Below, piece by piece: positions 44,086-52,885 of a stretch of 64,000 bases of DNA. The translations under genes were made by a program, and so were the position numbers. The notes below the pieces were generated by a model, which saw only the letters and a program-made list of their open reading frames with translations, was not told the origin of the DNA and made no database searches. The stretch is from NCBI GenBank assembly GCA_964354345.1, contig CAYGZL010000052.1, positions 3,333-67,332 of the forward strand, read 5' to 3'. Source of the DNA: CAYGZL01 sp964354345. GTDB lineage: Bacteria; Chloroflexota; Anaerolineae; Anaerolineales; UBA4823. Each line of letters opens with the position of its first letter. Within the stretch, counting starts at the first letter, position 1.

Positions 44086-45252
44086 ATGAGTCCTGAATCT
44101 ACAACCAAACCGACGAAAATCTGTCCCACCTGTGGAACGCGTGTGAACGAGGATGCGGTTCGTTGCCTGGTTTGTGGCACCGATCTGACAGTTCTTGAAA
44201 AATCTATTCACCCCCCGAAAGTTGTTCAAGGCAGCCGGATGCCCGAGGTCACTTTCGGTCTCCCCGCCGCATTGGGACTATTAGCGCTTTTTCTTGGGAT
44301 CGGGGCGCTGTTAGTCTATTTTGCCATGCGCCAGACAACAACACCAATTGTTCAAGCCACTGCCACACCTACCGTTACCATCACACCGACACCTACAACA
44401 TCACTTACTCCGATCCCCCCTACGCTCACGTACACGCCACTTCCCAGTCCAACACCGCTTACCTACAAAGTCAAAGCCAATGACAGTTGTAGTACGATCG
44501 CCTATGCTTTCAAAGTTTCAATCCAGAGTATCGTGCTGCTAAACAACCTTCCTGCTACCTGCACTACGTTGGTAATCGGGCAGGAGCTTTTCATTCCACA
44601 ACCGACTCCAACATCTACCCCTTTGCCAACCTCGACCCTGAGCGCAGCCGAAGCCACTGAGGCTGCCTGTCAGAAGGCAGATTATACCGTCCAGGATAAG
44701 GACACGCTTAGCAGTATATCACTGAACTATAATGTGCCTTCGGACGCAATCATACAATATAATGGACTGGTCAATAATATAGTTCGTTCAGGACAAAAAT
44801 TAGTCATCCCGTTGTGTGAACGTAGTCAGGCAGGGGTGACGCCAACTCCCACCATCCCACCGCCCTATCCGGCAGCCAACCTGTTGCTGCCAGCCGATGG
44901 TGCAGTCTTCATGTCAATCGATGATATTGTCACCTTACAATGGGCTTCGGTTGGTACGCTACGGGAGAACGAGTCCTATGCCATTACTGCGGAAGATATC
45001 ACGGAAGGCCAGGGTCGGAAGATAGTCGTGTATGTTACTGATACCAAACTCATCATGCCCTCCACCTTCCGTTCGAGCGATCCAGCTCCGCATGTAATCC
45101 GCTGGTGGATTTCTACAGTTCGCCAGATTGGCACGGACGACGCCGGGAATCCCATCTGGGATCCAGCTGGCGCGATCAGTGCGCCGCGCGTCTTTGCCTG
45201 GGTTGGCGGTTCCTCCGGCTTGCCCATTACAACACCCACAACCAATAAATAA
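44086..45252 (+). CDS. zinc-ribbon, membrane-anchored double LysM protein
   Basis: 388 aa. An N-terminal zinc ribbon (ICPTCGTRVNEDAVRCLVCG, residues about 10-29) is cytoplasmic; a membrane helix (LPAALGLLALFLGIGALLVYFA) follows; then Thr/Pro-rich linkers with two LysM domains (about 125-172: YKVKANDSCSTIAYAF and 202-245: YTVQDKDTLSSISLNY) and a C-terminal Ig-like domain (LLLPADGAVF) facing outside. LysM binds peptidoglycan-like glycans. The zinc ribbon plus TPT-rich linker is characteristic of Anaerolineae wall proteins in my experience of the group. The function is structural or regulatory at the wall. Confidence 0.85.
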   Translation: MSPESTTKPTKICPTCGTRVNEDAVRCLVCGTDLTVLEKSIHPPKVVQGSRMPEVTFGLPAALGLLALFLGIGALLVYFAMRQTTTPIVQATATPTVTITPTPTTSLTPIPPTLTYTPLPSPTPLTYKVKANDSCSTIAYAFKVSIQSIVLLNNLPATCTTLVIGQELFIPQPTPTSTPLPTSTLSAAEATEAACQKADYTVQDKDTLSSISLNYNVPSDAIIQYNGLVNNIVRSGQKLVIPLCERSQAGVTPTPTIPPPYPAANLLLPADGAVFMSIDDIVTLQWASVGTLRENESYAITAEDITEGQGRKIVVYVTDTKLIMPSTFRSSDPAPHVIRWWISTVRQIGTDDAGNPIWDPAGAISAPRVFAWVGGSSGLPITTPTTNK

Positions 45253-45262
45253 TATTGGAATC

Positions 45263-45619
45263 CTAGTACAAACATGGATCGGTTATGCGCAAGACAGCAT
45301 GGCCATAACCAGGGATGACCTGACCCGATATCAGTGTCTGCCAGGCACACTCCCGGAGTTGCTCCGGTGTCGGAATTCCGCAGCTCTGGAATGGTGAAGC
45401 CGCGGAAACGGATACCCTCGTTTGGGTCGACACAAGAAATATCAGTAACCAACGATTTATTATTTCGGTCACCACCGCATACCTGGCCGATGGGAACTTC
45501 ATCTACCTTGACTTCACTGGACTCTTTGACCAGCTTCCGTACACGTTCGCGCCAGGCAGTAGCCGGATTGCGAATTTATCGTGTAGGATCATCCTTCGCT
45601 CCTTCTCTGTTGAGTTGAT
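45263..45619 (-). pseudogene. citrate synthase remnant with large internal deletion
   Basis: On the minus strand directly behind mdh, one frame gives WRERVRKLVKES then VKVDEVPIGQVCGG, NKSLVTDISCVDP and NEGIRFRGFTIPEL, the N-terminal block of eukaryotic-type citrate synthase (about 45590 down to 45375). A second frame, 45370-45263, gives PTPEQLRECAWQTL, SGQVIPGYGHAVLR and ITDP, the active-site GYGHAVLR block normally some 230 residues farther on. Stops interrupt the 5' end, and nothing after DPCLY continues. This is a gene destroyed by deletion and frameshift. The gene order mdh then citrate synthase suggests a former TCA pair. No other citrate synthase is in the window. Confidence 0.8.
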
Positions 45620-46546
45620 TTAGAACTTCAACTTAGCAATACTCTCGGTCACGCCACGGGCAGACTTCTTCAACAAGGCAATCTCAGCCTCGGTAAGTTT
45701 ATACTCAACAACTTTCTCAATGCCCTGCCGTCCTAATTGAACCGGAACACCGAAGAAAATATCATTCAATCCATATTGACCCGAAAGGTAAGCAGAGGCC
45801 GGAACAATTAAATGCTTATCTTTCAAAATTGCTTCTACCATCTGAGCCACCGCAACCGATGGCGCATAATAAGCGCTACCTGTCTTCAGCAAGCTGACAA
45901 TCTCTCCGCCACCGCTACGTGTACGATCAACAATAGCTGTCAGCCGGTCAGGCGGAAGCACATCCTCCAAAGGAATACCTGCAACATTAGAGTGCCTGGT
46001 TAAAGGCACCATCTCATTGCCATGTCCACCCAATACATAGCAATGAATATTTTCCACACTGACACCCAGTTCCAACGCCACAAACGCGCGCATCCTGGCC
46101 GAGTCGAGGATTCCAGCTTGACCCACCACACGGTAAGGTTCTATCTTAGCGACTTTCATCGCCAGGTAAGACATCACATCCAGCGGATTGGTCAGGATAA
46201 TCAGGATTGCATCGGGCGAAAATTTTATCGCTTCCAGCGCTGCTTTTTGAACAATTTCAGCATTGGCAAACAACAAATCATCCCGGCTCATGCCGGGCTT
46301 GCGCGGCAGACCTGCCGTGATGACCACAATATCCGATCCAGCCGTTGCGGTAAAATCATTACTACCAATCACATTGACATCCTTACCGATAACCGGCATC
46401 GACTCGAGCAGATCAAGGGCTTTCCCTTGGGGCATGCCTGGCAACACATCCACCAACACCAGGTCGGCAATTTCACGTTCGGCTAACCAGTGAGCAGTAG
46501 TCGAACCGGTCATACCAGCACCAACGATCGCCACTTTGTTCTTCAT
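45620..46546 (-). CDS. mdh: malate dehydrogenase
   Basis: 308-aa lactate/malate dehydrogenase superfamily member. NAD motif GAGMTGSTTAHWLAE, then VITAGLPRKPGMSRDDLL with the substrate-binding arginine, ILTNPLDVMSYLA, and the catalytic His in VLGGHGNEMVPL. The Arg in GLPRKPGMSR and overall length indicate malate rather than lactate. A citrate synthase remnant lies right behind it. TrxB is upstream in the same direction after 50 bp. Confidence 0.93.
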   Translation of the reverse strand: MKNKVAIVGAGMTGSTTAHWLAEREIADLVLVDVLPGMPQGKALDLLESMPVIGKDVNVIGSNDFTATAGSDIVVITAGLPRKPGMSRDDLLFANAEIVQKAALEAIKFSPDAILIILTNPLDVMSYLAMKVAKIEPYRVVGQAGILDSARMRAFVALELGVSVENIHCYVLGGHGNEMVPLTRHSNVAGIPLEDVLPPDRLTAIVDRTRSGGGEIVSLLKTGSAYYAPSVAVAQMVEAILKDKHLIVPASAYLSGQYGLNDIFFGVPVQLGRQGIEKVVEYKLTEAEIALLKKSARGVTESIAKLKF

Positions 46547-46597
46547 AATATATTCCTGAGGAAAAAACAGGTTTATTAGCGCCTGCGCGCAGAAAGG

Positions 46598-47572
46598 TTA
46601 AAGTAACTGTTCATCCAGAAAATGGTTCACCTGGATCGCAGCCACGGCGCCCATACCGGCGGAGGTTATTACCTGACGGAAATACGGATCCGTAACTTCA
46701 CCAGCCGCATAAACACCCGGAATGTTCGTTTGCATCGTGCGATCCGTTACCAGATATCCCAAACCATCCATAGTTAATTGATTCTGGAATAACTGAGTGT
46801 TCGGTGTGTGCCCAATGAAAATAAACAGGCCATCCGTGGGATATTCTGTCTCAACGCCTGTAAGCACATTTTTCAAAACAACACCACGCAGAGATTGATC
46901 GCCCAGGATTGAGGTTATTATTGAGTTCCAAACAAATTTTATCTTAGGATGCGACATGGCGCGCTTTTGTAATAAAGCCTCAGCCCGCAAGGTATCGCGC
47001 CGGTGGATAACGGTCACAGTATTCGCGTAGCGCGTTAGAAATAAACCCTCCTCCAAAGCGCTATCCCCACCGCCCACAACCACGACCTCTTTATCCTTAA
47101 AAAACCAACCATCACAAGTGGCACAGTAGGAAACCCCGCGACCGGTCAATTCTTTTTCCCCCGACACATTGAGATGACGGGGAGTCGCCCCAGTAGTTAT
47201 TATCAGGGACTCCGCCAGGTAAGTTGTGTTATACGTTTGTACCCGAAACGGACGATGCGATAAATCCACTGCTGTCGCGGTGTCAAATTCGATCTTTGCG
47301 CCAAACCGTTCCGCTTGCTTTTGGAATAACTCCGTTAATTGCTGGCCGCCAACCCCCTCAGGAAACCCTGGGTAGTTTTCAATAGAATAAGTTAATGAGA
47401 CCTGCCCACCAAGTTCCATACCCGTTAAGACTACTGGAACAAGATCCGCTCGGGCAGTATAAAGTGCGGCGGTTAAGCCAGCAGGACCAGAACCAAGGAT
47501 TAAAACCCTGACCGGAGTCACACCAGCACTTACAGCACCGCCTGGGAGATTGGATAAGTTGAATTCAAACAT
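46598..47572 (-). CDS. trxB: thioredoxin reductase
   Basis: 324-aa low-molecular-weight type flavoprotein reducing thioredoxin with NADPH. FAD motif GSGPAGLTAALYTARA, the redox-active CATCDGWFF, NADPH motif GGGDSALEEGLFL with HRRDTLRAE, and the C-terminal FAD contact GVYAAGEVTDP. The N-terminus has about ten extra residues (MFEFNLSNLPGGAVSAG). mdh follows downstream. Confidence 0.93.
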   Translation of the reverse strand: MFEFNLSNLPGGAVSAGVTPVRVLILGSGPAGLTAALYTARADLVPVVLTGMELGGQVSLTYSIENYPGFPEGVGGQQLTELFQKQAERFGAKIEFDTATAVDLSHRPFRVQTYNTTYLAESLIITTGATPRHLNVSGEKELTGRGVSYCATCDGWFFKDKEVVVVGGGDSALEEGLFLTRYANTVTVIHRRDTLRAEALLQKRAMSHPKIKFVWNSIITSILGDQSLRGVVLKNVLTGVETEYPTDGLFIFIGHTPNTQLFQNQLTMDGLGYLVTDRTMQTNIPGVYAAGEVTDPYFRQVITSAGMGAVAAIQVNHFLDEQLL

Positions 47573-47678
47573 AACACTCTCATCCTCAAAAAAAGTATTA
47601 TAAAAAGCAAATCACTCTCCATTCTACCAGATGCGTGAAAGGTTCAAAAGTTACTATAATTTCTACCGGTAATAAACA

Positions 47679-47707
47679 ACGCAACCCGGCATACTCACGG
47701 GTTGCGT
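47679..47707 (-). terminator. terminator after pnp
   Basis: ACGCAACCC (47679-47687) pairs with GGGTTGCGT (47699-47707), 43 bp downstream of the pnp stop. On the minus strand the hairpin is followed by TGTTTATT, a partial T-tract. It separates pnp from trxB. Confidence 0.6.
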
Positions 47708-47749
47708 TATTACGAAATGACATCACTTGCTAAGGAACTGACAGTGTGG

Positions 47750-49981
47750 CTATCGGCGGTTACCACCACCACCAGAACCACGCCGATCATTCCCTTGATC
47801 ACGCGGGCGCTGGGAAGAATAAGGTCGACCACCGGATGATTTCCCACCACCGCTACGCGGCCGATCACGATCTTGGGCTTCTTCAGCCGTCCAGCCTTCC
47901 AACACAGCCTGACGCGAAAGGCGGATTTTCCCTTGGGCGTCAATGTCGGTCACCATCACGGTAATTTCATCACCGAGTCGCACAATATCTTCGACCTTCT
48001 CAACACGTTGAGAGTCAAGCTGTGAGATATGGACCATGCCATCCATGTTGGGTAGTATTTCCACAAACGCGCCGAAGTCTGCCACACGGACCACCTTGCC
48101 TGTGTAAATTCGCCCGACCACAGCCGTCTCGGTTAAGCTTTCAATTCGTTCACGCGCTTTCCGAGCCCTTTCACCATCCGAAGCGGCAATATATACCGAG
48201 CCGTCATCACCAATATCAATCTTGGCACCGGTCTCTTCCTGAATACTGCGAATCATCTTACCGCCTGGGCCAATAACTGCCCCAATTTTCTCCACCGGGA
48301 TACTGATCCGGGTAATCCGAGGGACATGAGGCTTAAGGTCGGGATGCGGCTCTGGTATAACCGCCAGCATCTTATCCAGGATCGCCAACCGACCGACTCG
48401 AGCCTGTTGCAATGCCTTCGACATGATCTCAGAGGTTATTCCTTTGATCTTGATATCCATCTGCAAGGCAGTGATCCCCTGGGTTGTTCCAGCTACTTTG
48501 AAGTCCATATCACCCAGGTGATCCTCAGCTCCCAGGATATCCGTCAGGATTGCATAGCGATCACCCTCTTTGATAAGTCCCATCGCCACGCCAGATACTG
48601 GCGCCAGAATGGGTACACCTGTATCCATTAACGCCAGCGTCGAACCACAAACAGACGCCATGGAGGTCGAGCCATTGGAAGATAACACTTCCGAAACCAG
48701 TCGCATGGTGTATGGGAATTCAGGTTCAGGTGGGATGACGGGGATCAGCGCGCGCTCTGCCAGTGCTCCATGTCCAACTTCCCGGCGTGAAGCCCCACGC
48801 AGCATTTTCACCTCACCTGTTGAGAAGGGTGGAAAATTGTAATGGTGAATGTATCGCTTCGTCTCGGCAGGAGATAAACCTTCTATCTCCTGGGCTTCCT
48901 TCGGTGTTCCCAGGGTGGCCAGCGTTAAAACCTGTGTTTCGCCACGAGTAAACAAACCAGCGCCATGGGCGCGCGGACTGACACCCACTTCACACCAAAT
49001 CGGGCGGATATCCGTCAAGCCGCGCCCATCGGGGCGAATCCCTTGTTCGAGAATGCGTCGGCGGACGACTGTTTTGTACACATCGTCAAAGGCTGATTGC
49101 ACCATCGGGATTAATGTCTCATCTTCACCCGCTACCCCCGCCTGGATAGCATTTTTTAGCTCATCAATGGCCTTGTTCCGCTCAGCTTTCTCATATATCT
49201 GGCTAAGGATTTCATTTAGTCGCCCCGTTGCCTGTTCGGTAACGGCTGCGTTGATCGCCTCGGCAACTGCATATGGAACATAAGCTCGCTTCGGTTTTCC
49301 AATTGCGGCTGCCATTTGTTCTTGAACATCAATCAAAGGCTGGATGGCTTTGTGTCCGAAATCTAAAGCCGCGATCATCGTAGTTTCAGAAACCTGGTTT
49401 GCACCACATTCGACCATCAAGATGGCATCCCGAGTCCCCGCCAACCGTAGATCTAAATTGGATTTTTCCAGTTCAGAATATCCAGGGTTCACTACGAATT
49501 GTCCATCAATCATCCCCACCCGCACAGCTCCAACTGGACCGCCCCAGGGCACATCCGAAATCATCAAAGCGGCGGAAGCAACATTCACGCCCAAGATATC
49601 GATGGGTGTTTCTCCATCCGATGAAAAGGCATAAAATACGACCTGGACATCGTTACGTAAATCCTTGGGAAAGAGCGGTCGTAGCGGACGATCAATCAGG
49701 CGCGCGGTCAGGATCGCATCCTCAGAGGGTCGGCCTTCACGCCGGAAGTAAGAGCCCGGGATGCGTCCCCCGGCATACATTCGTTCTTCATAATCTACTG
49801 TCAAAGGGAAAAAATCTATGCCTGTGCGAATCTCCGGCGCCATCGTGGCAGCCGCGAAGACCATCGTATCGCCAACGCGTAGAGTCACCGAACCACCGGC
49901 CTGCCCGGCAAGCTTCCCCGTCTCAAAGGTAAACGTCAGTTTACCAACTGAGGTATTAAATTGTTTTCCTTCTGGTACCAT
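47750..49981 (-). CDS. pnp: polyribonucleotide nucleotidyltransferase (PNPase)
   Basis: 743-aa 3'-5' phosphorolytic exoribonuclease. Two RNase PH domains (about 1-220 and 310-540) are joined by a helical linker; KH (ISIPVEKIGAVIGPGGKMIRSI, about 555-615) and S1 (GRIYTGKVVRVADFGAFVEILPNMDGMVHISQL, about 620-690) follow, then a Gly/Arg/Ser-rich tail. The ATG is preceded by AGGAGGAAAA. rpsO is upstream on the same strand, the classical rpsO-pnp order, with its own terminator between. Confidence 0.95.
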   Translation of the reverse strand: MVPEGKQFNTSVGKLTFTFETGKLAGQAGGSVTLRVGDTMVFAAATMAPEIRTGIDFFPLTVDYEERMYAGGRIPGSYFRREGRPSEDAILTARLIDRPLRPLFPKDLRNDVQVVFYAFSSDGETPIDILGVNVASAALMISDVPWGGPVGAVRVGMIDGQFVVNPGYSELEKSNLDLRLAGTRDAILMVECGANQVSETTMIAALDFGHKAIQPLIDVQEQMAAAIGKPKRAYVPYAVAEAINAAVTEQATGRLNEILSQIYEKAERNKAIDELKNAIQAGVAGEDETLIPMVQSAFDDVYKTVVRRRILEQGIRPDGRGLTDIRPIWCEVGVSPRAHGAGLFTRGETQVLTLATLGTPKEAQEIEGLSPAETKRYIHHYNFPPFSTGEVKMLRGASRREVGHGALAERALIPVIPPEPEFPYTMRLVSEVLSSNGSTSMASVCGSTLALMDTGVPILAPVSGVAMGLIKEGDRYAILTDILGAEDHLGDMDFKVAGTTQGITALQMDIKIKGITSEIMSKALQQARVGRLAILDKMLAVIPEPHPDLKPHVPRITRISIPVEKIGAVIGPGGKMIRSIQEETGAKIDIGDDGSVYIAASDGERARKARERIESLTETAVVGRIYTGKVVRVADFGAFVEILPNMDGMVHISQLDSQRVEKVEDIVRLGDEITVMVTDIDAQGKIRLSRQAVLEGWTAEEAQDRDRPRSGGGKSSGGRPYSSQRPRDQGNDRRGSGGGGNRR

Positions 49982-50100
49982 TTTTCCTCCTGGTACTCGC
50001 CCACCTAGTCAGGAACTGAAAGCCGCCGACAACTGCCTTTCCAAGAAGTTATCACCGCCTTTCAATGCCTAACCGGCAGGCGAAATAGTTTTTAAAAAAT

Positions 50101-50132
50101 GAGTAGATGGGAGACCTGCGCACCATCTACTC
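50101..50132 (-). terminator. rho-independent terminator between rpsO and pnp
   Basis: On the minus strand, GAGTAGATGG pairs perfectly with CCATCTACTC across a 12-nt loop, followed by ATTTTTTAAAAA. It lies 13 bp after the rpsO stop. A strong terminator here implies regulated read-through or separate promoter for pnp. Confidence 0.8.
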
Positions 50133-50144
50133 TGGTGTACGATC

Positions 50145-50417
50145 CTACTTGCGGCGGATACTCAAGCGATCTGTTAGCGCCATATAGCGCGGGAAATCTT
50201 TCCGCCGAATATAAGCTAATAAACGCCGGCGCTGACCTACTAACTTCAACAATCCCCGGCGAGAGGATTCATCATGCGAGTTCACCCGCAAGTGATCAGT
50301 TAATTGGTTGATGCGGGTCGTTAAAATTGCTACCTGCACCTCCGGAGAACCGGTATCGCCCTGGTGACGAGCAAACTCCTCGATCACCTTGCCTTTCGCT
50401 TCTTTATCAATCGCCAT
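50145..50417 (-). CDS. rpsO: ribosomal protein S15
   Basis: 90-aa S15. It contains TGSPEVQVAILTTRINQLTDHLR and the C-terminal KLVGQRRRLLAYIRRKDFPRY that contact 16S rRNA helices 20-22. ATG at 50417 is preceded by AAAGGAG. It is located upstream of pnp, as in most bacteria. Confidence 0.96.
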   Translation of the reverse strand: MAIDKEAKGKVIEEFARHQGDTGSPEVQVAILTTRINQLTDHLRVNSHDESSRRGLLKLVGQRRRLLAYIRRKDFPRYMALTDRLSIRRK

Positions 50418-50514
50418 GACGTCTGCAAACTCCTTTCAAATAATAACCAGGCAGGTCTCCATTCCAGCAGCCAGCAGCCTGCGCCAACCACCAGAGGGTC
50501 AAGTCAGTGGACGG

Positions 50515-50543
50515 ATTATACCAAAAAGCTACGTTCACGGCAA
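50515..50543 (-). promoter_or_regulatory. rpsO promoter; 50418-50727 otherwise empty
   Basis: On the minus strand, TTGCCG (50538-50543) and TATAAT (50515-50520) with a 17-bp spacer give an rpsO transcript with a leader of about 90 nt. The leader contains GCAGG/CCTGC complementary segments that could fold, as in S15 autoregulation, but I cannot show it. The region 50544-50727 has no convincing gene; an open frame ending at 50652 overlaps the promoter and has no family resemblance. Confidence 0.5.
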
Positions 50544-50727
50544 GCCTTACGAGTATCTTGTTGACCTTCCTAACGACGCACGTTTACGAATCGCTAATGG
50601 TGTTCGAGTGTATGTTGTAATCGAGTATACTCCTGGTAACGGGTGGCGGTAGATGCTTAATGTTGGGCGGCTTGAACCACATCAGAGAATCCACTGAAAC
50701 TCAACACCATTCACAGGTAAGGACATA

Positions 50728-50925
50728 ATGGACTTTTTCGAAACTATCAGGCAAAGAAGAAGCATCCGCTCCTATACAAACGAAGAAGTGACTGAAGAAG
50801 AAATAAAGATCCTTCTAGAAGCGGCAATACGTCCACCCTCAGCCTGCAATCGTCAAACCTGGCGTTTCGTGATTGTCAGAAAACCAGAGACGATCGAGGT
50901 TCTATATAGAAATAAAATTATTTGA
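50728..50925 (+). pseudogene. nitroreductase, N-terminal fragment
   Basis: ATG at 50728 gives 65 residues: FFETIRQRRSIRSYTNEEVTEEEI and EAAIRPPSACNRQTWRF are the unmistakable FMN-binding N-terminus of the nitroreductase fold. The full protein is about 170-200 residues. Translation stops at 50925 after YRNKII, and the next gene begins at once (TGATG overlap). Two thirds of the protein, including the second FMN contact, is missing, so it is taken as a truncated pseudogene. Confidence 0.8.
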
Positions 50926-50949
50926 ATGCACCTGTGGGCGACTTCGCAT

Positions 50950-51885
50950 ATGTCCCTCAAGAGCAAAGTCAATCAATCGCAAAATCAAATCCCGGCTGTT
51001 CGATTAGCAATTAATCCTCTTCGTATCCCCGTGGAACAGATTGTTTCTGAACACATCGGGCGGCAATGGGCAATCATAGATGCCAGAGATATGACAGAGT
51101 TTGCCTGTCATCCCTGTGCCATCCTTTCGGATGGTGCCTATTCCGTATTTGCAAAATTTAGTGAAGCGGCGAACGGATTAGAACAGTTCGAGATTGAGCT
51201 GGCAGGATTGCGGCTCCTTCGTGAACGTTCAGGCATCCTTACGCCCACACAAATCGGCATAATTCCGGTTATAGGTGGAAACATCCTGGTTCTTGAAACT
51301 GTCCGGGCTGTTGATAGAGCCCCTCGCCACTGGCGACAAATTGGACAAACGCTTGCCCGTATTCATAAAATCAAGTGGGATCGTTTCGGTTTAGAAACAA
51401 ATGGCTACTTTGGGCCTCTTTACCAGGAGAACACCCCAATGAGCGACTGGCCAACATTCTATGCGGAACGCCGGCTTTGGCCAGGTTTGAGATTGGCGAT
51501 TGATTCCGGTAATATGCCTCCTGGAGTAATCCGGCAAGTCGAAAAGCTCATTTCACGCCTTCCCGATCTTTGCGGCTCCGAAACAGTACCCTCGCTCCTG
51601 CATGGCGACGCTCAACAAAACAACTTCATCAGTACCGAGATGGGAGCGGTTGTTATAGATCCTGCCGTTTACTACGGGAATCCAGAAATGGATCTTGCAT
51701 TTATCGATTATTTCCAAACAGTGCCGGAGGATGTTTTTGATGGCTATCAGGATGAACTGCCCATTGATCCGGGATTTAGGGAAAGGCGTGATCTGTGGCG
51801 CGTATGGGGGTACCTGGCAGCCGTAACAGTCGAGGGTCCCAGCTATTTAGGCAAGTTAATCGAGGCTGTTCAAAAGTATATATAG
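50950..51885 (+). CDS. fructosamine kinase / aminoglycoside phosphotransferase-like protein
   Basis: About 311 aa from ATG at 50950 (an ATG at 50926 in frame, directly on the previous stop, is the alternative). The kinase-like fold is shown by FAKFSEAANGLEQFEIELAGLRLL, the catalytic HGDAQQNNF, and VVIDPAVYYGNPEMDLAFIDYF, closest to fructosamine-3-kinase (VLIDPAVYYGHREVDLA type). The loop has HGDAQQNN where family members have HGDLWSGN. Fructosamine kinases repair glycated lysines; a small-molecule kinase role is equally possible. It is the only intact gene between two broken ones. Confidence 0.75.
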   Translation: MSLKSKVNQSQNQIPAVRLAINPLRIPVEQIVSEHIGRQWAIIDARDMTEFACHPCAILSDGAYSVFAKFSEAANGLEQFEIELAGLRLLRERSGILTPTQIGIIPVIGGNILVLETVRAVDRAPRHWRQIGQTLARIHKIKWDRFGLETNGYFGPLYQENTPMSDWPTFYAERRLWPGLRLAIDSGNMPPGVIRQVEKLISRLPDLCGSETVPSLLHGDAQQNNFISTEMGAVVIDPAVYYGNPEMDLAFIDYFQTVPEDVFDGYQDELPIDPGFRERRDLWRVWGYLAAVTVEGPSYLGKLIEAVQKYI

Positions 51886-51920
51886 CTCTCTTCTGGTATG
51901 GATCGGCTGGTAGATTGGAC

Positions 51921-52345
51921 ATGGAACAATTTATGAAAACCATTATATTACGCCCGGTCAAGCCGTAACGCGATTTCGGGCAGCTCGCAGCCTGGTGTTC
52001 AATCCTTGAGGATGAGCCAACTTCAGAACCTGATCTCAGGGTAGATTACGTAGAGCATGGGGAGCGGATTGTCCGGTTGATTGTGGTTGAAAATGAACCG
52101 GGGGAACTGCTGGGATTTATTTGGGTCGTTCGCAGTCGTTTTGAAGCAAGCTGGGTTTATTTTTACCTGATTGTTAAGCCGGAGAAGCGTGGGCAAGGGG
52201 TTGGTCGCCGGTTGTATGACGATTTGGTGCAAGCCGTGGTCAAGACACAGCCACCGGCACCATGGCAGCGATGAGCGCCATTGACCGTAAGTTGGGTTAT
52301 AAGCAGATGCCGGGATATTTCTCGATGGAGAAAATACTTGAATAA
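51921..52345 (+). pseudogene. GNAT acetyltransferase, nonsense and deletion
   Basis: Reading from ATG at 51921: MEQFMKTIILRPVKP, then TAA at 51966-51968, then the same frame continues RDFGQLAAWCSI ... GELLGFIWVVRSRFEASWVYFYLIVKPEKRGQGVGRRLYDDLV, the GNAT acetyl-CoA binding block (RGQGVG). It then stops at 52274, while another frame gives MSAIDRKLGYKQMPGYFSMEKILE to 52345, which looks like the GNAT C-terminus. So there is one in-frame stop and one frameshift or deletion. The protein should be inactive. Confidence 0.75.
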
Positions 52346-52751
52346 GACGGATGAGAGTTGGTCGACAACAAGCTTATACACGGTGGGTATTAATGAAAAG
52401 AAGATCGTTGAAGCAATCGAACGCATTCACGACCGTACCTACCAGAATATCCACAGTATTCTAATCGTGAAAGATGGCATGCTCGCTTTCGAGCAATACT
52501 TCGATGGCTATGCATGGGACTACAACAGCGATCGATTTCGAGGAGAATTCACCCATTTTGGAATCGACACGCTTCAGAATCTGGCTTCAGTCACCAAAAA
52601 TTTTACCTCTGTTCTGACGGGCTTTGCTATTGATTGCGGTTTCATCTCAGGAGTACAGGAAAAGGTATTTACATTCTTCCCCGAGTATGCGGGTCTGACT
52701 CGAACTACGCGATTGGAAAAAATTGCACCGTATTTATATTTATTAGAATAA
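52338..52751 (+). pseudogene. serine hydrolase (beta-lactamase family), N-terminal fragment
   Basis: From TTG at 52338, 137 residues: INEKKIVEAIERIHDRTYQNIHSILIVKDGMLAFEQYFDGY and LASVTKNFTSVLTGFAIDCGFI, with the SxxK nucleophile motif S-V-T-K, then EKVFTFFPEYAGL. Class C beta-lactamase-like hydrolases need about 350 residues including the Tyr and HxG/KTG motifs; the frame ends at 52751 after IAPYLYLLE. The 3' two thirds are missing. The break is only 20 bp from the left copy of the 29-bp repeat, so the truncation may mark the insertion point of the island. Confidence 0.75.
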
Positions 52752-52770
52752 TAATTCTGCACCCTGGAAT

Positions 52771-52799
52771 CGTCAAGTGACGCTCGTGTAACCTACCTC
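52771..52799 (+). repeat. 29-bp direct repeat, left copy (candidate attL)
   Basis: CGTCAAGTGACGCTCGTGTAACCTACCTC-type sequence, 26 of 29 identical to 62994-63022 in the same orientation. Its first 12 bases (CGTCAAGTGACG) are an inverted repeat of CGTCA/TGACG around AG. It lies just after the truncated serine hydrolase. The interval between the copies is about 10.2 kb and holds a serine recombinase gene near the right copy. This is consistent with the two ends of an integrated element, but crossover has not been shown. Confidence 0.5.
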
Positions 52800-52839
52800 A
52801 TAACCGCTTTGGTTTACCAATTAACTCATAATGAAATCC

Positions 52840-52870
52840 TTGACCTGGAGTCGACTCCAAGTGATAAACT
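52840..52870 (+). promoter_or_regulatory. MerR-type promoter/operator (19-bp spacer)
   Basis: TTGACC (52840-52845) and TAAACT (52865-52870) are 19 bp apart, the unusual spacing of MerR-activated promoters. Between them is the palindrome TGGAGTCGACTCCA (52846-52859), the typical CTTGACCTGGAGT-N-ACTCCA pattern for NmlR/SoxR/YhdM-like regulators. The regulator remnant begins 15 bp downstream and aldo/keto reductase genes follow, so this was probably an autoregulated MerR operon. Confidence 0.75.
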
Positions 52871-52885
52871 ATCAATTAGAGGCAT

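Noticed and set aside
45128..45618. Plus-strand frames across the mdh 3' region.
   Set aside because: The minus strand shows citrate synthase motifs over the same bases, so the plus frames are shadows.
50389..50652. Plus-strand open frame of 87 codons between rpsO and the nitroreductase fragment.
   Set aside because: It overlaps the rpsO promoter and start, has no ribosome site and no recognisable family; likely chance.
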